From: CAZBEL01 sp964628055
GTDB taxonomy: Bacteria > Fidelibacterota > Marinisomatia > Marinisomatales > TCS56
Direction: 5' to 3'
NCBI GenBank assembly: GCA_964628055.1
Contig: CAZVNL010000025.1
Location: forward strand, 1 to 34,053
Length of the DNA stretch: 34,053 nt
Numbering within the stretch: the first letter of the stretch is position 1; each line of letters opens with the position of its first letter. A program made the translations under genes and the position numbers. Positions 25,135 to 32,836 of this stretch are shown piece after piece. The notes below the pieces were generated by a model. It made no database searches, had not been told where the DNA came from, and saw only the letters and a program-made list of their open reading frames with translations.

Positions 25135-25405
25135 GGTCGTGCACCATAGCTTGACAAGCCTAACAGTTAGCCACAAAACAGCCGTTAGCTCCATTCCAGG
25201 GGTCCACCGGCACATGATTTCAAGCACTTACCGCTGCTCCCTCCCGGGCCTGACGGGGTTGGGTGTGAAACCATTGCGATGGATTGAAATTTCATCGCCA
25301 CGTACCACTTTGTTTCTACTGGGTACTTGCCGCACTACGGCGATCAATCCTGCTATAGCGGGTTGCAGGTTACAGGGCACCGCTACCTCCCCATCTAGCA
25401 CGACC
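25135..25405 (-). ncRNA. ffs: Signal recognition particle RNA, large bacterial type
   Basis: The minus strand carries an RNA of about 271 bases closed by GGTCGTGC at the 5' end and GCACGACC at the 3' end. The 5' Alu domain is clear: GTGCTAG, GGGGAGGTAGCGGTGCCC, the conserved TGTAACC turn, and CCGCTATAGCAGG. The S-domain apex (25254-25233) reads GTCAGGCCC-GGGA-GGGAGCAGC, a GNRA-capped helix 8, with compensating C-G changes relative to the common TCC-GGAA-GGA form. ATCATGTGCCGG and GAGCTAACGGC downstream also match Bacillus scRNA. The gene lies between tRNA-Ala and dnaX. Exact ends are estimated from the closing stem. Confidence 0.93.
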
Positions 25406-25437
25406 TCAATGTCAAAAAACTGTTCTCCGTTCTTCTG

Positions 25438-25510
25438 TGGAGCCGATGGGGATCGAACCCACGACCTTAGCATTGCGAACGCTACGCTCTCCCAACTGAG
25501 CTACGGCCCC
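25438..25510 (-). tRNA. tRNA-Ala (anticodon CGC)
   Basis: The minus strand gives acceptor GGGGCCG with CGGCTCC, including the G3-U70 alanine identity pair, and discriminator A. The anticodon stem TAGCG/TGCTA holds the loop TTCGCAA, giving CGC. The T-arm is GGTTCGATC. CCA is not encoded. It ends about 32 bases before the SRP RNA and may be co-transcribed with it. Confidence 0.96.
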
Positions 25511-25648
25511 AAGTTTTTCAATGAACTTTGACAACATGGCCGTAGCGAAGTTGCCTGTCCCACGACCCGTAAACGAAGTGGTAGAAGCGGAAAGCCACGG
25601 CCCCGGAAGGAAACCAGGGTCAAATTCCCTTGGTATTACCAGCAGGCA

Positions 25649-25678
25649 AAATTACTCGTTTATTGACACTGGAAGCAA
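25649..25678 (-). promoter_or_regulatory. Possible promoter for tRNA-Ala / SRP RNA / dnaX
   Basis: TTGCTT (25678-25673) and TAATTT (25654-25649) lie 18 bases apart on the minus strand, upstream of tRNA-Ala in a 188-base gap with no gene. The leader to the tRNA would be about 130 bases, so a closer promoter may exist. Confidence 0.3.
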
Positions 25679-25698
25679 GGAAACGCCCGTTGAAGTCC

Positions 25699-26091
25699 CT
25701 AATAAATTACCACGACCCGAATTTCTTCCAGATCGTACCAATCCCAAAAGTTGGAGCGATCCAATTTAATGACTCCCTCCCGGAAACTGAAACGTAAACG
25801 TTTCCGGTACAGCGATTCCGTGAACCACTGGGAGTTCGTACGTTTATAGTAAATGGTCACGTAGGGCGGGCTCTCTTCTTTTAGGTCGGGGATCACCAGG
25901 GTACAAATGGCATCGTTGAACTCCCCCTCCTCCGTAACGAACTCAACTTTGGTAAAGCTGTATACGCGCTTTTTTAAGTTCGTATATTCTTTGTAATGGC
26001 CTGTAACCTGGTCAATGGCAAGCACCGGATAACAGAGAAGTAAAAGCCATAAGCAAGCACCCAGCCGTGCCGTCCAACCACCTTGTTTCAC
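25699..26091 (-). CDS. Exported protein of unknown function
   Basis: The 130-residue product begins with a signal peptide (basic MKQGGWTARLG, hydrophobic ACLWLLLLCYPVLA, cleavage probably after VLA near residue 25). The mature part is about 105 residues, rich in beta-strand-like alternation and aromatics (YVTIYYKRTNSQWFTESLY, SNFWDWYDLEEIRVVVIY). I do not recognise a family. The start is a GTG that shares a base with the stop codon of the preceding gene. It is the last gene of the unit that begins with the SelW-like selenoprotein, which suggests an envelope role but does not prove one. Confidence 0.65.
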   Translation of the reverse strand: MKQGGWTARLGACLWLLLLCYPVLAIDQVTGHYKEYTNLKKRVYSFTKVEFVTEEGEFNDAICTLVIPDLKEESPPYVTIYYKRTNSQWFTESLYRKRLRFSFREGVIKLDRSNFWDWYDLEEIRVVVIY

Positions 26092-26531
26092 TATTTCTTA
26101 CGACCAAATAACCCTTTCTTCGGTTGCTCTTTAGAGGTTGGCTCAGGGGTTTTAGGGGGCGTCTGTTTTTGTTCCCGGGCCTTGGCCTTCTCGATTAAGC
26201 GTTGCTCCCAATCGCTCATTTCAGGGGTTTCTTCCGTACGCCCTTCCGAAACCGCTTCTGATTTAGTTTCCGGGCCGGGCTCCTGGCGGTGTTCCCAACG
26301 GGCACGTAATTTCCCCCGGCGTTCGACGGAGGTCTTCTTTAGGGTCACTAACAGTTCCGTTACTTCTTCGTGAAATTCGGCAATGGTGCGCTCCAGACGA
26401 CGAATCAACTCCTCTAAGAGCGGGGTGCCATAACCGTCGCCAACTTGATCGAGTAAGCCACCTAATTGCTCCTGTAAATACTGTTTCTGTTGGTCTATTG
26501 CGGCCTGTTCTTCCACTTGATTTTCAGCCAT
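26091..26531 (-). CDS. Hypothetical protein, charged coiled-coil type
   Basis: The 146-residue protein has a predicted helical N-terminal half (about 1-85; EELIRRLERTIAEFHEEVTE with heptad-like spacing) and a Pro/Glu/Lys-rich disordered tail (about 85-138) ending in a basic GLFGRKK motif. There is no signal peptide and no transmembrane helix, so it is probably cytoplasmic. A strong AGGAGG lies 4 bases before the ATG. It sits between two exported proteins in the SelW-led unit. No family is recognised. Confidence 0.65.
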   Translation of the reverse strand: MAENQVEEQAAIDQQKQYLQEQLGGLLDQVGDGYGTPLLEELIRRLERTIAEFHEEVTELLVTLKKTSVERRGKLRARWEHRQEPGPETKSEAVSEGRTEETPEMSDWEQRLIEKAKAREQKQTPPKTPEPTSKEQPKKGLFGRKK

Positions 26532-26549
26532 AAAACCTCCTGCTTGTTG

Positions 26550-27344
26550 CTAATCCAATAATTTTTTCATTTCTTCAGGGGTGAGGGAATAACTGGTTTT
26601 GGGGGAAGAGAGGATGGCGAAGGTATCCAGAACCTCTTCACCGACAAGGAGTCCCAGCACGGACCCGACAAAACGATTGTGCCACACCATGTCCACCTTT
26701 GGTCGCGTCTGGATATTCCATCCCTCAGCCAGGGCCAGGCCCGCCAGGGCGCTGAAGGCAAATATCACCGGTTTCCAACCGGTTCGTGATTGAATGTCCG
26801 TGCGGTAGGCGATCCGACGCATTTCCCACAAGGGAATGGTTTCAACGGAGACCGGGGTCTGGATAATTAATTGGCGGTCGCGATAATCCAGTAAAGTTCC
26901 CCCAATCCGGGCTCCATCGCGATGAATGATTGTGACATAATGGTTCCGGGGTATACTCTCCACGACCTGATTGGTTTCCAGATAGGTAAGGTTTTCCCGC
27001 AAAGATCGGCGATCCTGCTCGGTAATGAAGGGCTGTTTGCTCACGCGATTACTCAGCGCCACGAATTGGCTGAGAGTAAATCCTCGACGGGTGAGCTTCC
27101 GCCGGGAATATTCCACGAAGATAATCCGGGCGACGTAACGCTGATCGGGTAACTGGTAGAATTGAGCACTCTCAAAACCCTTGATATCGGGAAAGATGTC
27201 GTAAAACTGGTTTTCCTCGGCATCCACTAAGAGGCCCACCTTGGGACTCAGGGGGACAATCTCCCCTTCCTGAGCCATTAAGAAACTGCCCAGGAAAAGC
27301 AATAGTAAGCTGCTACCGGCCTTCCAGTTGGGCAATAATTTCAT
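26550..27344 (-). CDS. Exported protein of unknown function with Sm-like segment
   Basis: The 264-residue protein has a signal peptide (MKLLPNWKAGSSLLLLFLGSFLMAQ, given here as the first 25 positions; cleavage probably near residue 24). A mixed alpha/beta region follows (about 30-130). A short Sm/LSm-like strand pattern (RDGARIGGTLLDYRDRQLII, about 141-160) continues into ETIPLWEMRRIAYR. Two glycine/alanine-rich hydrophobic stretches near 193-207 and 227-238 could insert in a membrane. Its ATG lies inside the end of the SelW-like gene (32-base overlap), so the two are translationally linked. No named family is recognised. Confidence 0.65.
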   Translation of the reverse strand: MKLLPNWKAGSSLLLLFLGSFLMAQEGEIVPLSPKVGLLVDAEENQFYDIFPDIKGFESAQFYQLPDQRYVARIIFVEYSRRKLTRRGFTLSQFVALSNRVSKQPFITEQDRRSLRENLTYLETNQVVESIPRNHYVTIIHRDGARIGGTLLDYRDRQLIIQTPVSVETIPLWEMRRIAYRTDIQSRTGWKPVIFAFSALAGLALAEGWNIQTRPKVDMVWHNRFVGSVLGLLVGEEVLDTFAILSSPKTSYSLTPEEMKKLLD

Positions 27345-27543
27345 GGATCTCGGGAAAACGTCCAGTGGCTTTTTTAGAGAAAATTAAACGGTTATTCAAG
27401 GTCACTTCGTAGACGCCACCACCGGAAGGGATGAGCGTCAACGCCTGAATTTTATTTCCGTACTTTTCCAAGAGATCGGTGGCCATCCTGGCCGCCCGGG
27501 GTAAGTAGTTTCAAACATTACAATACTCAATGCTAATCTTCAT
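27313..27543 (-). CDS. SelT/SelW/SelH (Rdx) family selenoprotein with in-frame UGA
   Basis: Reading from the ATG at 27543 gives a 76-residue protein if the TGA at 27513-27511 (codon 11) is selenocysteine: it begins MKISIEYCNVU and continues NYLPRAARMATDLLEKYG to a TAG at 27315-27313. Residues 8-11 are CxxU, the redox motif of Rdx proteins; PRAARMA, PSGGGVYEV, LIFSKKATGRFPE and the C-terminal helix match bacterial SelW relatives closely along the whole length. A SECIS-like stem-loop follows the UGA. AGGAG lies 14 bases before the ATG, which is rather far. The family is thought to be thiol or selenol oxidoreductases; the substrate is unknown. An automatic caller would stop at the UGA and miss the gene. 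A CxxC-to-stop mutation is the alternative, but the intact remainder argues against it. Confidence 0.85.
27478..27496 (-). promoter_or_regulatory. Candidate bacterial SECIS element
   Basis: Beginning 15 bases after the UGA, the minus strand reads GG-C-GGCC-AGGAT-GGCC-A-CC: a 4-bp upper stem, one C-A mismatch and two lower pairs. The 5-base apical loop has a G among its first two positions, as expected for bacterial SECIS loops that bind SelB. The stem is short, so this is suggestive rather than decisive. Confidence 0.5.
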
Positions 27544-27594
27544 AAGTCTGACTTCAACTCCTAAATTAGTGGTTCGTTCCTTTCAGGTCATTAG

Positions 27595-27657
27595 AAAAAC
27601 GTTTCTACTCCGAAGACAACCTCCCCTCCACTTAACTCAGAGGGGAGGCCACCTTCG
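27595..27657 (-). terminator. Strong terminator hairpin after the FecR/beta-barrel gene
   Basis: On the minus strand CGAAG, an internal loop, then CCTCCCCTC pairs with GAGGGGAGG (9 perfect pairs; 27648-27640 with 27628-27620) and CTTCG closes the outer stem. A TTTTT run follows about 11 bases later. It separates the beta-barrel gene from the SelW-led unit. Confidence 0.7.
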
Positions 27658-27681
27658 CAATAATTGGCTTTTGCTTCCAGT

Positions 27682-29919
27682 TTAGAAGTTAAAAGCCGTT
27701 TCGATATTGGTTTGTTTCACCGGGACCAGTTTTCCCGTACCATCGTCACGATAGAATTGGCGGAAATCCCAGATTAAACTCACCCCTTGACTCACTTCAT
27801 AACCCATACGGTACCCCAAAATCGTGTTCACGGAAGGATTACCGAAGTCAAAGGGATTCGGATCATTGTTACGCTGGTAGTAAGCACTGGCCTCGCTGAG
27901 CTTGGGGATTTTATTCGCATTCAAACTGATCGAAGCGGTGAAACTCCGGTATTTGATCGTATCTGCCACCATGTTGGCATAAGAGGCTTGCAACTGAGCA
28001 AAGCCTAAGAGGTCCACACCAGCGGAGCCGAAATAGCCGTTTTGGGCCACGTCCGAATTATCCTGGTCGAATAACAAGCGATCCTTGGTAAGGATTATTG
28101 TCTCGGTCTCGGTATAGACGGGTACAACCCGGCTGACATCGTACGATTGATCGAAGAACTGGGGCACAAAGTAATCCCGTTTGATGCGGTACTCAAAATT
28201 GAGGTTCACGATCTTGAATATTTGGGCGCGGATCCCGGGAATCGTAATACCGGTACCAGAACGGTCAGGCCGGTAGAAGGCTGTGTTTTCTTTTCCGCTA
28301 CCTGGGAAACTGAGCATATTAAATTCGCTGTAAAGTAACAGATTCACGATCTTATTGCTGAAGACGGGATACCCAACATCCACGGCGAACCCAATGGCAC
28401 GGGCTTTATTATCTTTCGTGCTGAACGGTTCGGCCTTTAAGGTCTCAACATCGGTTCCACCGGCAAATACAGATAATTGGTTATCCCCGTCACCATCGAT
28501 ATCCCAACCACTTGATGGTTCCTTATCACCTCCATTATAGTCCGGTATACCGTCTCCATCAGTGTCATTCCATAGGTGCTTATTATCCGGAAAATCATCA
28601 AAAATGTTGGGAAAGTTATCTCCATCGTTATCTTTCAAACCACCGAACTGATTCACGTCGATGATGAAATTAGCCCCGATGGTGAGGGGGAAAGCCTTGG
28701 AAATCCGGTAGGTGGGTCGTACACCGAACAGGGTACCCCCGCGGGCAAAGTCCTTCAGATTAGCAAAGAACAGTTCCGTGCCCAATTTCCCGAAGTGTAC
28801 GCCTGCGTTTAGGCCAATGGGCCGAACGGTGGGGAATTCCATCATGTTAGAGTACCCCATCATCAATCCACCATAACCCAAGGTAACGCTGGGTAAAGCC
28901 CCTAACTTAAACCAGAAGGGATCGGATTTCTGTCCCCAGCGGATGTACAGGAACTTATCGGCAATATCGCTGAGTTCATCCCACTCGTCTTTCCGGAAAT
29001 TGCCTTCGTTATCGATGTACAGCACAATGTCCAGGCCGATGCCTAATTTCCCGAAGGTGAGTTCCGGTCGCAGGGCCAATTGATTGTACAATTTACCGTC
29101 GATGGTCACCGAGCCGACGCCCAATCCCATGCCAAAGGGGGCTCCGGCTTCAGGTGTGGGAGCTTCCGGTTGTTCTTCGGGGGTGGGGGCTTCTGGGGGT
29201 GGTGCGGGAACTTCCGGCGTCACCGTGGGAGCCTCTTCGGGTGTAGGCGCTTCCTCCGGCACTTCTTCGGGAGCCTCTTCAGGGGCCTCTTCTTCAGTAG
29301 GTTCTTCCTCAGTAGGCTCCGTCACCTCGGGAGCTGGATCTTCGGGATATTCACTGGGATCGTAAGGCATTTGCATCAGGTTCCCCATGGCATTGGAAAC
29401 GGCCTTCTGCCCAGGGCCCACGGTAACGGTCTGACCGCTGATCATGTTAAACACATCAAATTGCCCTTCGGCTCCGAAGAATTGGTCTACCCCCGCAGGG
29501 TCGGTGATCACAGCAAATTCTGTCCCCTTTACAGATGCCACGGAGACCGGCGTTTCTACACGGAACGTCTTCGTACGCCCCTCCTTTTTCACATTATTTA
29601 GGATCGTCCCCTTATCAATGTTAATGGTACGCGTGCTGGGAGAATCCACGAACTGGAATTGAGTATTTTCACGAACCTTGATGACGGAACGGTCGTCGAT
29701 ATAAATCACCACGGCAAACCCCATTTCCCCCACTTTAATGGCGTCCCCATTGTTAATGGCCAATCCCGGCCGGGCGGGCTGGCTGAAATTTGGGGAACCT
29801 AAGGTTTTTAAAAAGACATTACCGTTGGACTTCATGATCCGGGCAATGGGTTCAGCCCAAAGGGTTTGCGCCATAAGCAACGAAACAAAAAGGAGCTTTA
29901 AAACAAGATGTTTTTTCAT
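27682..29919 (-). CDS. FecR-domain outer-membrane beta-barrel protein with calcium-binding repeats
   Basis: The 745-residue protein has a signal peptide (MKKHLVLKLLFVSLLMAQTLWA, written here only to mark residues 1-22). A FecR domain (about 45-140; NNGDAIKVGEMGFAVVIYID, RVETPVSVASVKGTEFAVIT) follows. Residues about 187-257 are a Pro/Glu/Thr low-complexity linker. The C-terminal 480 residues alternate like a transmembrane beta-barrel and end in Phe (TAFNF). Inserted near 426-480 are aspartate-rich thrombospondin type-3-like repeats (DNDGDNFPN, DTDGDGIPD, DIDGDGDNQ). This is not the classic FecR sigma regulator: there is no transmembrane anchor or sigma gene nearby. The domain joins surface sensing or scaffold modules to a barrel; the function is unknown. 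Confidence 0.8.
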   Translation of the reverse strand: MKKHLVLKLLFVSLLMAQTLWAEPIARIMKSNGNVFLKTLGSPNFSQPARPGLAINNGDAIKVGEMGFAVVIYIDDRSVIKVRENTQFQFVDSPSTRTINIDKGTILNNVKKEGRTKTFRVETPVSVASVKGTEFAVITDPAGVDQFFGAEGQFDVFNMISGQTVTVGPGQKAVSNAMGNLMQMPYDPSEYPEDPAPEVTEPTEEEPTEEEAPEEAPEEVPEEAPTPEEAPTVTPEVPAPPPEAPTPEEQPEAPTPEAGAPFGMGLGVGSVTIDGKLYNQLALRPELTFGKLGIGLDIVLYIDNEGNFRKDEWDELSDIADKFLYIRWGQKSDPFWFKLGALPSVTLGYGGLMMGYSNMMEFPTVRPIGLNAGVHFGKLGTELFFANLKDFARGGTLFGVRPTYRISKAFPLTIGANFIIDVNQFGGLKDNDGDNFPNIFDDFPDNKHLWNDTDGDGIPDYNGGDKEPSSGWDIDGDGDNQLSVFAGGTDVETLKAEPFSTKDNKARAIGFAVDVGYPVFSNKIVNLLLYSEFNMLSFPGSGKENTAFYRPDRSGTGITIPGIRAQIFKIVNLNFEYRIKRDYFVPQFFDQSYDVSRVVPVYTETETIILTKDRLLFDQDNSDVAQNGYFGSAGVDLLGFAQLQASYANMVADTIKYRSFTASISLNANKIPKLSEASAYYQRNNDPNPFDFGNPSVNTILGYRMGYEVSQGVSLIWDFRQFYRDDGTGKLVPVKQTNIETAFNF
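29148..29358 (-). repeat. Low-complexity Pro/Glu/Thr-coding repeat tract
   Basis: The coding DNA here is a run of imperfect short repeats of the GAAGAG/CCTGAAGAAGCC type that encodes about 70 residues of E, P, T, A and V. It links the FecR domain to the barrel. Such a tract is prone to length change by slippage. Confidence 0.6.
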
Positions 29920-29971
29920 GAGATTCTCTCTTAGTTAAACAAGGTTATTATGGGTTTTGTAAGCCGGTCGA

Positions 29972-29999
29972 AATTTAGGCAAGTTTGACTTTAGTTCAA
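29972..29999 (-). promoter_or_regulatory. Possible promoter of the FecR/beta-barrel gene
   Basis: TTGAAC (29999-29994) and TAAATT (29977-29972) are 16 bases apart on the minus strand. The same stretch also resembles the Bacteroidetes form (TTG, 19 bases, TAAATTTC). Either reading starts transcription about 45-50 bases before the ATG. Confidence 0.3.
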
Positions 30000-30031
30000 C
30001 GGTTCAAGTTGAGGCGGGAATGCACCTCTAT

Positions 30032-32836
30032 TCAGGAGTGTAGATAATCGCGAACTAAACAGGCTAACGAGACGTACGTCCGTTGGGTGGCCGATTGGAG
30101 CCCCACTTCGCACATCCGGCTCGTAGAATAACCGATTATGGCCTGGTCGTATCCCTTCAGTTCCTTTACTAACCGTTTGGTGGCACTGGCGGTTAATTCG
30201 GGAAACAACAATCCTCGATCCCCGGCAAAAGCGCAACAATCTTCCACGGTGGGTAAAAGGACTTCCCTGGCGCAAGTTTCGGCCACTTTACGCATTATAG
30301 TTGCCTGCCCTAACTTGCGGGTCGAACAAGTGACATGTAGTAAGACCGTGCGGGGCAAAGGCTCTTTTTTACGATCTTTGACCGTTTCCCACAAAAAGGG
30401 CACTAGATCCTGAAAATTCAACCGGGACCACTGCATTCGCTTGGCGGGTGAAAGGAATTCATCACAGTGCAGCAATTGATAGGTGCAGGGCGATGTGTCC
30501 ACGATAATGGGGAACGCCCCCCCATTGCTCACCTCGTATAAGAGACTGATGGTCTTTTCAAGCATACTCTCATAAGCTCCTTCATACCCCTTTGATTGGT
30601 ACGGAGTGCTGCAACAGGAAGTGTGGATTTTGTGTGGTATAACGAGTCTGACGTTGGCCCGGGAAGCAATGTCGGCCATGACCTTCATTAAGGAAACCGT
30701 GTTCGGTGTGGCACTAAACACTCGGTTAATGCAAGAAGGGTAATACACAAATGTCTGGCCGGCTCCCGAAGAGTAAGGTTTTATTCGAGGACTGACTTTA
30801 GGCAAAACCGGATTCCATTGAGGAATTGTCTTGCCCACCAGTTGGCTAAGACCTCTACTAAAACGCGCCAAAGTCCTGGCACCGACGATTTGGCTTTTTA
30901 CTCCCAGGATACCTACCGCAGCCCGTACCAACTGTTGCGTTGCGGAAAAATGATCCACGGTCCATTGGGCTACAATCAAACCTAACGGTGTGTGATGTCT
31001 CGAGCGTAGGGTCTTTACATATTCGCCAGTATTGATATTCACCGGGCAGGAAAGGGCACATAGACCGTCCATGGCACAGGTATGTTCCATCTGGTAACGA
31101 AGGTTTTGCTCTAACGCCTGGCCTTTCCTTTGGTCTTGTTGCTTGATTAACATTATCTCCCGGGTCACGGCAATCCGCTGTCGGGGTGTAAGGGTTAATT
31201 CACGAGAAGGACAGGTGTCTTCACAAAAACCGCATTCCACGCATAAATCGATACTCTGATTTACCAGGGGAATGGGTTTTAGATCTTTCAGGTGCAAGGT
31301 ACTGTCAGAAGTGATCAACACTCCTGGATTAAGGATATTGTCCGGGTCGCTTAACCCCTTAACCCGGCGCATAATCTGGTATAATTCCGATCCCCATTCC
31401 TGCTCGACGAAGGGCGCCATATTACGTCCCGTTCCGTGCTCGGCTTTCAAAGAACCGTCGAATTTAGTAACCGTTAAATCCACCAGATCTTGCATCAAGC
31501 CGTCATAGCGTTGGATACCTTCCTGGGATTCGAGGTCAATTGAAGTGACGAAATGGAGGTTCCCGTCTTTGGCGTGACCAAAAATCACCGCATCGTGGAA
31601 GGACCATTTCTGAAATAGATGATGCAGCTCGTTCACCACCGCCGGGAGGTTTTCCACGTCGTAGCAAATATCTTCCGTCACCACGCTGGTCCCCGTTTGC
31701 CGAAGAGAACCCACCGTGGGATAGAGCCCCTTGCGTAACTGCCAGAGGAGATCGCGCCCTTCGGCTGCGTATTGAAAGGGGTTTACCAAACTCCCTTCCC
31801 ACTCCTTTAAATGTTTTTCGGTAGCCGCCACTTTCTCGCGTAAATAATCTGGCTCCTCTTCCTGGTATTCCACCAATAGGGCGGCCTGTTCGGAGCGGAG
31901 TGCTTCCACCGCATAAAGTGGTTTAGGAAGATATTTGGCCGTGGTAAGGGAGGCGTAATCCATCACTTCCACAGCGGCGGCACCCGCCTGGGACAGAAAC
32001 GGAATAGCACTACAAGCCGTTTCTACCGAAGGATACAGAATTAGCCCCGTGGCCTTAAACGGGAGATCAGGCAAGGTCTGCAGGGTGACCCGCGAAATAA
32101 AAGCCAGGGTACCCTCGGAACCCACCAGGAGATGGGCAAAAATATCCAGGGGGTGGGTAAAGTCAAGGAACGCATTTAGTGAATAGCCTAATGTATTCTT
32201 AATACGATATTTATGGCGAATTTTATTTCGCCATGTCGGTTGCGATTCGATTTCCTGTTTACAGGTTAGAAGTCCTTCGCAAAGTTGGCTTTCGACCTGG
32301 GTAAACTTACGATAATCTTCTGATTCACTGGTGTCGTAGACGTGTCCATTGGCCAGGATGAAGCGTATCATTTTGAGGGTGTGGTAGGCATTATTGGCAA
32401 CGCCGCAACACATACCAGAAGCATTATTGGCGATAATACCGCCGATGCGGGCAGTATTGATAGACGCGGGATCGGGACCGATTTTACGCTGGTAAGGTTG
32501 TAGCAACAGATTCGCGCGCGCACCGATGATTCCCGGTTCCAGGGTAATGGCTTGTCCCTTATGGTGGACCTTGGCTCCCTGCCAATCCCACACCGTTTCA
32601 GCCAGGATACCGGTAGTTACCGCCTGCCCGGAGAGCGAAGTGCCTGCCGTGCGAAAAGTCACCGTCGTTCCTACCTGCTGGACATAAGACAGGAGACGAA
32701 TCACGTCTTTTTCATTTCGCGGACGCACAACGGCCTGGGGGACCAGGCGGTACAGGCTGGCATCGCGAGCGTAGGCCAGGCGAGCTAAGAGTTGTTCCCG
32801 CACCTGGGAGGCGGGAAGAATATCAGCGAGGGTCAC
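30032..32836 (-). CDS. FAD-linked oxidase fused to Fe-S / CCG domains (D-lactate dehydrogenase-type, YdiJ-like)
   Basis: This 934-residue protein probably oxidises a 2-hydroxyacid such as D-lactate and passes electrons to the membrane chain. It has an FAD-binding type 4 domain (about 38-215; TAGTSLSGQAV, ARIGGIIANNASGMCCG), an FAD-oxidase C-terminal domain (about 220-480; FGHAKDGNLHF, KAEHGTGRNMAPFVE) and two 4Fe-4S clusters (CVECGFCEDTCP from residue 532; CAMDGLCALSCP from 587). Two CCG-like cysteine motifs follow (SCCSTPYQ, with YYPSCINR before it; EDCCAFAGDRG, with HVTCSTRK before it). GlpC/LldE-like CCG modules bind Fe-S or heterodisulfide-type clusters. The start is a GTG overlapping the thioesterase end by 14 bases. 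The exact substrate is not decided by sequence. Confidence 0.88.
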   Translation of the reverse strand: MTLADILPASQVREQLLARLAYARDASLYRLVPQAVVRPRNEKDVIRLLSYVQQVGTTVTFRTAGTSLSGQAVTTGILAETVWDWQGAKVHHKGQAITLEPGIIGARANLLLQPYQRKIGPDPASINTARIGGIIANNASGMCCGVANNAYHTLKMIRFILANGHVYDTSESEDYRKFTQVESQLCEGLLTCKQEIESQPTWRNKIRHKYRIKNTLGYSLNAFLDFTHPLDIFAHLLVGSEGTLAFISRVTLQTLPDLPFKATGLILYPSVETACSAIPFLSQAGAAAVEVMDYASLTTAKYLPKPLYAVEALRSEQAALLVEYQEEEPDYLREKVAATEKHLKEWEGSLVNPFQYAAEGRDLLWQLRKGLYPTVGSLRQTGTSVVTEDICYDVENLPAVVNELHHLFQKWSFHDAVIFGHAKDGNLHFVTSIDLESQEGIQRYDGLMQDLVDLTVTKFDGSLKAEHGTGRNMAPFVEQEWGSELYQIMRRVKGLSDPDNILNPGVLITSDSTLHLKDLKPIPLVNQSIDLCVECGFCEDTCPSRELTLTPRQRIAVTREIMLIKQQDQRKGQALEQNLRYQMEHTCAMDGLCALSCPVNINTGEYVKTLRSRHHTPLGLIVAQWTVDHFSATQQLVRAAVGILGVKSQIVGARTLARFSRGLSQLVGKTIPQWNPVLPKVSPRIKPYSSGAGQTFVYYPSCINRVFSATPNTVSLMKVMADIASRANVRLVIPHKIHTSCCSTPYQSKGYEGAYESMLEKTISLLYEVSNGGAFPIIVDTSPCTYQLLHCDEFLSPAKRMQWSRLNFQDLVPFLWETVKDRKKEPLPRTVLLHVTCSTRKLGQATIMRKVAETCAREVLLPTVEDCCAFAGDRGLLFPELTASATKRLVKELKGYDQAIIGYSTSRMCEVGLQSATQRTYVSLACLVRDYLHS

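Noticed and set aside
25085..25531. Overlapping open frames on both strands in the tRNA-Ala/SRP region.
   Set aside because: They lie across a confident tRNA and the SRP RNA, have no start signals and no protein motif.
29148..29358. Short repeats considered as a CRISPR-like or minisatellite element.
   Set aside because: They are imperfect, in frame and encode a Pro/Glu linker; there are no spacers or cas genes.
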